Origin: Acidobacteriaceae bacterium
Lineage (GTDB): Bacteria; Acidobacteriota; Terriglobia; Terriglobales; Acidobacteriaceae
DNA length: 7,044 nucleotides
Assembly (NCBI GenBank): GCA_030040115.1
Contig: JASHUH010000160.1
Span: forward strand, 1-7,044
Direction of reading: 5' to 3'
Shown here: one piece after another, positions 5,488 to 7,044 of the stretch
Layout: every line of letters starts with the position of its first letter
Numbering within the stretch: position 1 is the first letter of the stretch
Made by a program: the position numbers and the translations under genes
The notes under the pieces: model-generated
What the model saw: the letters and a program-made list of their open reading frames with translations, nothing else
What the model was told of the DNA's origin: nothing
Databases searched by the model: none

Positions 5488-6522
5488 ATGGCGAAAACAG
5501 AGACCCCCTTCCCCATTCTCCAAGCCGCGGCGCTGGGGCCGCTTGCCCGCCGCGCGGCGGAAGCTCCGCTGGAGGCGACGGGCTGCCTGACCGAGTACCG
5601 GCCGCTCAAGTCACGCTCGATTCTGAATAAGGTCACTTCCCGACGGAAGTTGCCTTTCTCGCACGCGATCAACCCCTACCGCGGCTGCGAGTTTGGCTGC
5701 CGGTACTGCTATGCGCGGTACACGCACGAGTTCCTGGAACTGCGCAATCCCGAGGAGTTTGAGCGCAAGATCTATTTCAAAGAGAACGCGGCCTGGCTGC
5801 TCGAGCAGGAACTGGCGCGGCTAAAACCGGGAACGGAGATCGCGCTGGGAACGGCAACCGACCCGTACCAGCCGCTGGAACAGATGCGCCGCGTTACGCG
5901 CTCGCTGCTCGAGGTGTTTGCACGCACCGATGGGTTCCGGCTGGGGATTATTACCAAGTCGACGTTGATCAGGCGCGATCTGGACCTGTTGAAGGAGATG
6001 GCGAAGCGGCACGCGCTGACGGTGCACGTGACGGTGACGACGATGAACACCAGGCTGGCGCGGATTCTGGAGCCGCGGGCGCCACGGCCGGACCTGCGTA
6101 TGGCGACGGTGGCGAAGCTGCGGCAGGAGGGCGTGCGGACGGGAGTGATGTGTTCGCCGCTGATGCCGGGAATCACGGACGCCCGGGCGTCGATCGAGGC
6201 CGTGGCCAAGGCTGCGGTGGAGGCGCGAGCCAGTTTTTTGTATGCCGGGGCGCTATTTTTGAAACCATGCTCACGGCCGACCTTTCTCGGTTTTGTGCGC
6301 GAGCATTTTCCCGCCCAGGCGGAAGCGTATGAGCGGCGCTATGCGACGAGCGCATTTGTCTCGCCTGCGTATAAACAGCGCGTGGGAGAGCTGGTAGAGT
6401 CGATCTGCCGGGAGTACAAGCTGGGCCGGCGGTACGCGGAGGAGAAGGGCGAAACAGACACAGGGGAGCGGGGTGCAGCGATGGTCGAGACGCAGCCCTG
6501 GTTGCCGTTCGAGGGATCGTAG
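5488..6522 (+). CDS. Radical SAM protein, SplB-like (COG1533 / PA0069-Rv2578c type)
   Basis: This 344-residue protein carries the radical SAM cluster motif as C67-x3-C71-x2-C74 within NPYRGCEFGCRYCYARYTHE. These cysteines hold the 4Fe-4S cluster that cleaves S-adenosylmethionine to a 5'-deoxyadenosyl radical. GTATDPYQPLE (121-131), ITKST (155-159) and PLMPGITD (224-231) are the conserved strands that usually follow in this group. The group is related to spore photoproduct lyase and often annotated as a DNA repair photolyase, but for non-spore-forming bacteria the substrate is not established. The N-terminal 60 residues contain the YRPLKSRSILNKV element common in the group. Two further cysteines, C222 and C261, lie in the C-terminal half. 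The ATG at 5488 has GGTAGG 7 bases upstream. The C-terminal tail after about 320 is charged and probably disordered. Confidence 0.92.
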   Translation: MAKTETPFPILQAAALGPLARRAAEAPLEATGCLTEYRPLKSRSILNKVTSRRKLPFSHAINPYRGCEFGCRYCYARYTHEFLELRNPEEFERKIYFKENAAWLLEQELARLKPGTEIALGTATDPYQPLEQMRRVTRSLLEVFARTDGFRLGIITKSTLIRRDLDLLKEMAKRHALTVHVTVTTMNTRLARILEPRAPRPDLRMATVAKLRQEGVRTGVMCSPLMPGITDARASIEAVAKAAVEARASFLYAGALFLKPCSRPTFLGFVREHFPAQAEAYERRYATSAFVSPAYKQRVGELVESICREYKLGRRYAEEKGETDTGERGAAMVETQPWLPFEGS

Positions 6523-6529
6523 AACCTCA

Positions 6530-6543
6530 ACGCGTTATCGCGT
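6530..6543. repeat. Short perfect inverted repeat between convergent genes
   Basis: ACGCG, loop TTAT, CGCGT forms a 5-bp stem across the stop codon of the methyltransferase gene, 8 bp past the radical SAM stop. It is symmetric, so it would fold in both transcripts. The stem is short and lacks a T-run, so any terminator role is weak. Confidence 0.4.
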
Positions 6544-7044
6544 CATGATGACTTCAGAGACGCTGTCCTTGGCGAGGAACTGGCGGTGGCCGGACCAGCC
6601 GGAGAAAAGCCGCTCGATGCTGCGGTTGGTGAAGGCGCGCTGGATGGGGAACTGCTCCGCCAACTGCATCTCGACAGCGTCGCCGGGGGTGACGTGAAAA
6701 CGGCAGTGGACGGTTTCTTCGCCCTGTTTGCGGGTGTGAAAGAAGGCCAACACCTGGCCTGCCGGGTTCATGGCCGAAGCCAGATGATCGACCACCGGTT
6801 GAACCAGCGGCTCAGGCAGGTAATCGAGGGCGGTCCAGAGCAGCACCACGTCGAAGGTGCGACCGGCGAAGTCGAAGCTTTGGGTGAGGAAGCCCTCGAC
6901 GTTCCAGACGGGAATGCCCTCCTCGTCGAGGCCGGATTGCCAGCCGCCGGTGCAGGCCTCATGGACGAGATCGGCCATAAAGATGCTATGACCGAGGCTG
7001 GTGAGATAGTTGATGTTGGTGGGCGAGGTGTAACCGACATCCAT
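6535..7044 (-). CDS. Class I SAM-dependent methyltransferase-like protein, 5' end missing
   Basis: The visible 169 codons run from the right window edge to the TAA at 6535-6537. They open with DVGYTSPTNINYLTSLGH, which resembles the SAM-binding motif I strand-loop of class I methyltransferases followed by the next helix. FDVVLLWTALDYLPEP (64-79) is a typical motif IV strand and loop. MNPAGQVLAFFHTR (92-105) fits the following strand with its gly-rich turn. The C-terminal part, with FTNRSIERLFSGW and a final EVIMTR, looks family-specific. Motif I normally lies tens of residues into the protein. The ATG at the very edge is therefore probably an internal Met, with the true start outside the window. 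The methyl acceptor is unknown. The gene converges on the radical SAM gene with a 12-bp gap. Confidence 0.8.
   Translation of the reverse strand: MDVGYTSPTNINYLTSLGHSIFMADLVHEACTGGWQSGLDEEGIPVWNVEGFLTQSFDFAGRTFDVVLLWTALDYLPEPLVQPVVDHLASAMNPAGQVLAFFHTRKQGEETVHCRFHVTPGDAVEMQLAEQFPIQRAFTNRSIERLFSGWSGHRQFLAKDSVSEVIMTR

Noticed and set aside
5073..5672. Minus-strand open frame of 199 codons spanning the hydrolase and the radical SAM start
   Set aside because: It overlaps two well-supported genes in different frames and crosses their shared promoter region.

Overview
The window looks like ordinary, GC-rich chromosomal DNA from a Gram-negative bacterium, most likely an Acidobacteriota (Terriglobia-type) genome. 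This placement is inferred from the texture of the proteins, the lnt-prfB gene pair, and a tiny membrane protein and methyltransferase that resemble acidobacterial proteins as I remember them; no search was run. I see no mobile element, CRISPR array, rRNA or tRNA.

Left part (1-2174). Two minus-strand genes lie in an apparent operon: lnt (apolipoprotein N-acyltransferase, stop at 94) and, 24 bp further along, the first 23 codons of what appears to be prfB (release factor 2), cut off by the window edge. The cut falls just where the prfB programmed frameshift site would be expected. At its 5' end lnt runs into a block of 21-bp tandem repeats (1757-1861), which makes its start uncertain. Facing away from lnt is an unlisted 41-residue single-span membrane protein (1971-2096) with a TACAAT box only 7 bp before its ATG.

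Middle (2130-5314). A good sigma70-type promoter (TTGACA, 17 bp, TAGACT) precedes a long plus-strand gene for an APC-superfamily permease fused to a universal-stress-protein-like cytoplasmic domain. It ends 11 bp from the end of a minus-strand UPF0173 metallo-beta-lactamase-fold hydrolase, so the two genes converge.

Right part (5315-7044). A 173-bp divergent intergenic region separates the hydrolase from a plus-strand radical SAM protein of the SplB-like (COG1533) group. That gene converges, with a 12-bp gap, on a minus-strand SAM-dependent methyltransferase whose N-terminus lies outside the window.

The genes do not form one obvious pathway. They are a lipoprotein maturation/translation pair, a transporter, a housekeeping-type hydrolase and two SAM-using enzymes. 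The observations most worth following are the prfB recoding context, the repeat block at the lnt start, the small membrane protein with a possibly leaderless mRNA, and the permease-USP fusion. I did not find a convincing new multi-gene system.
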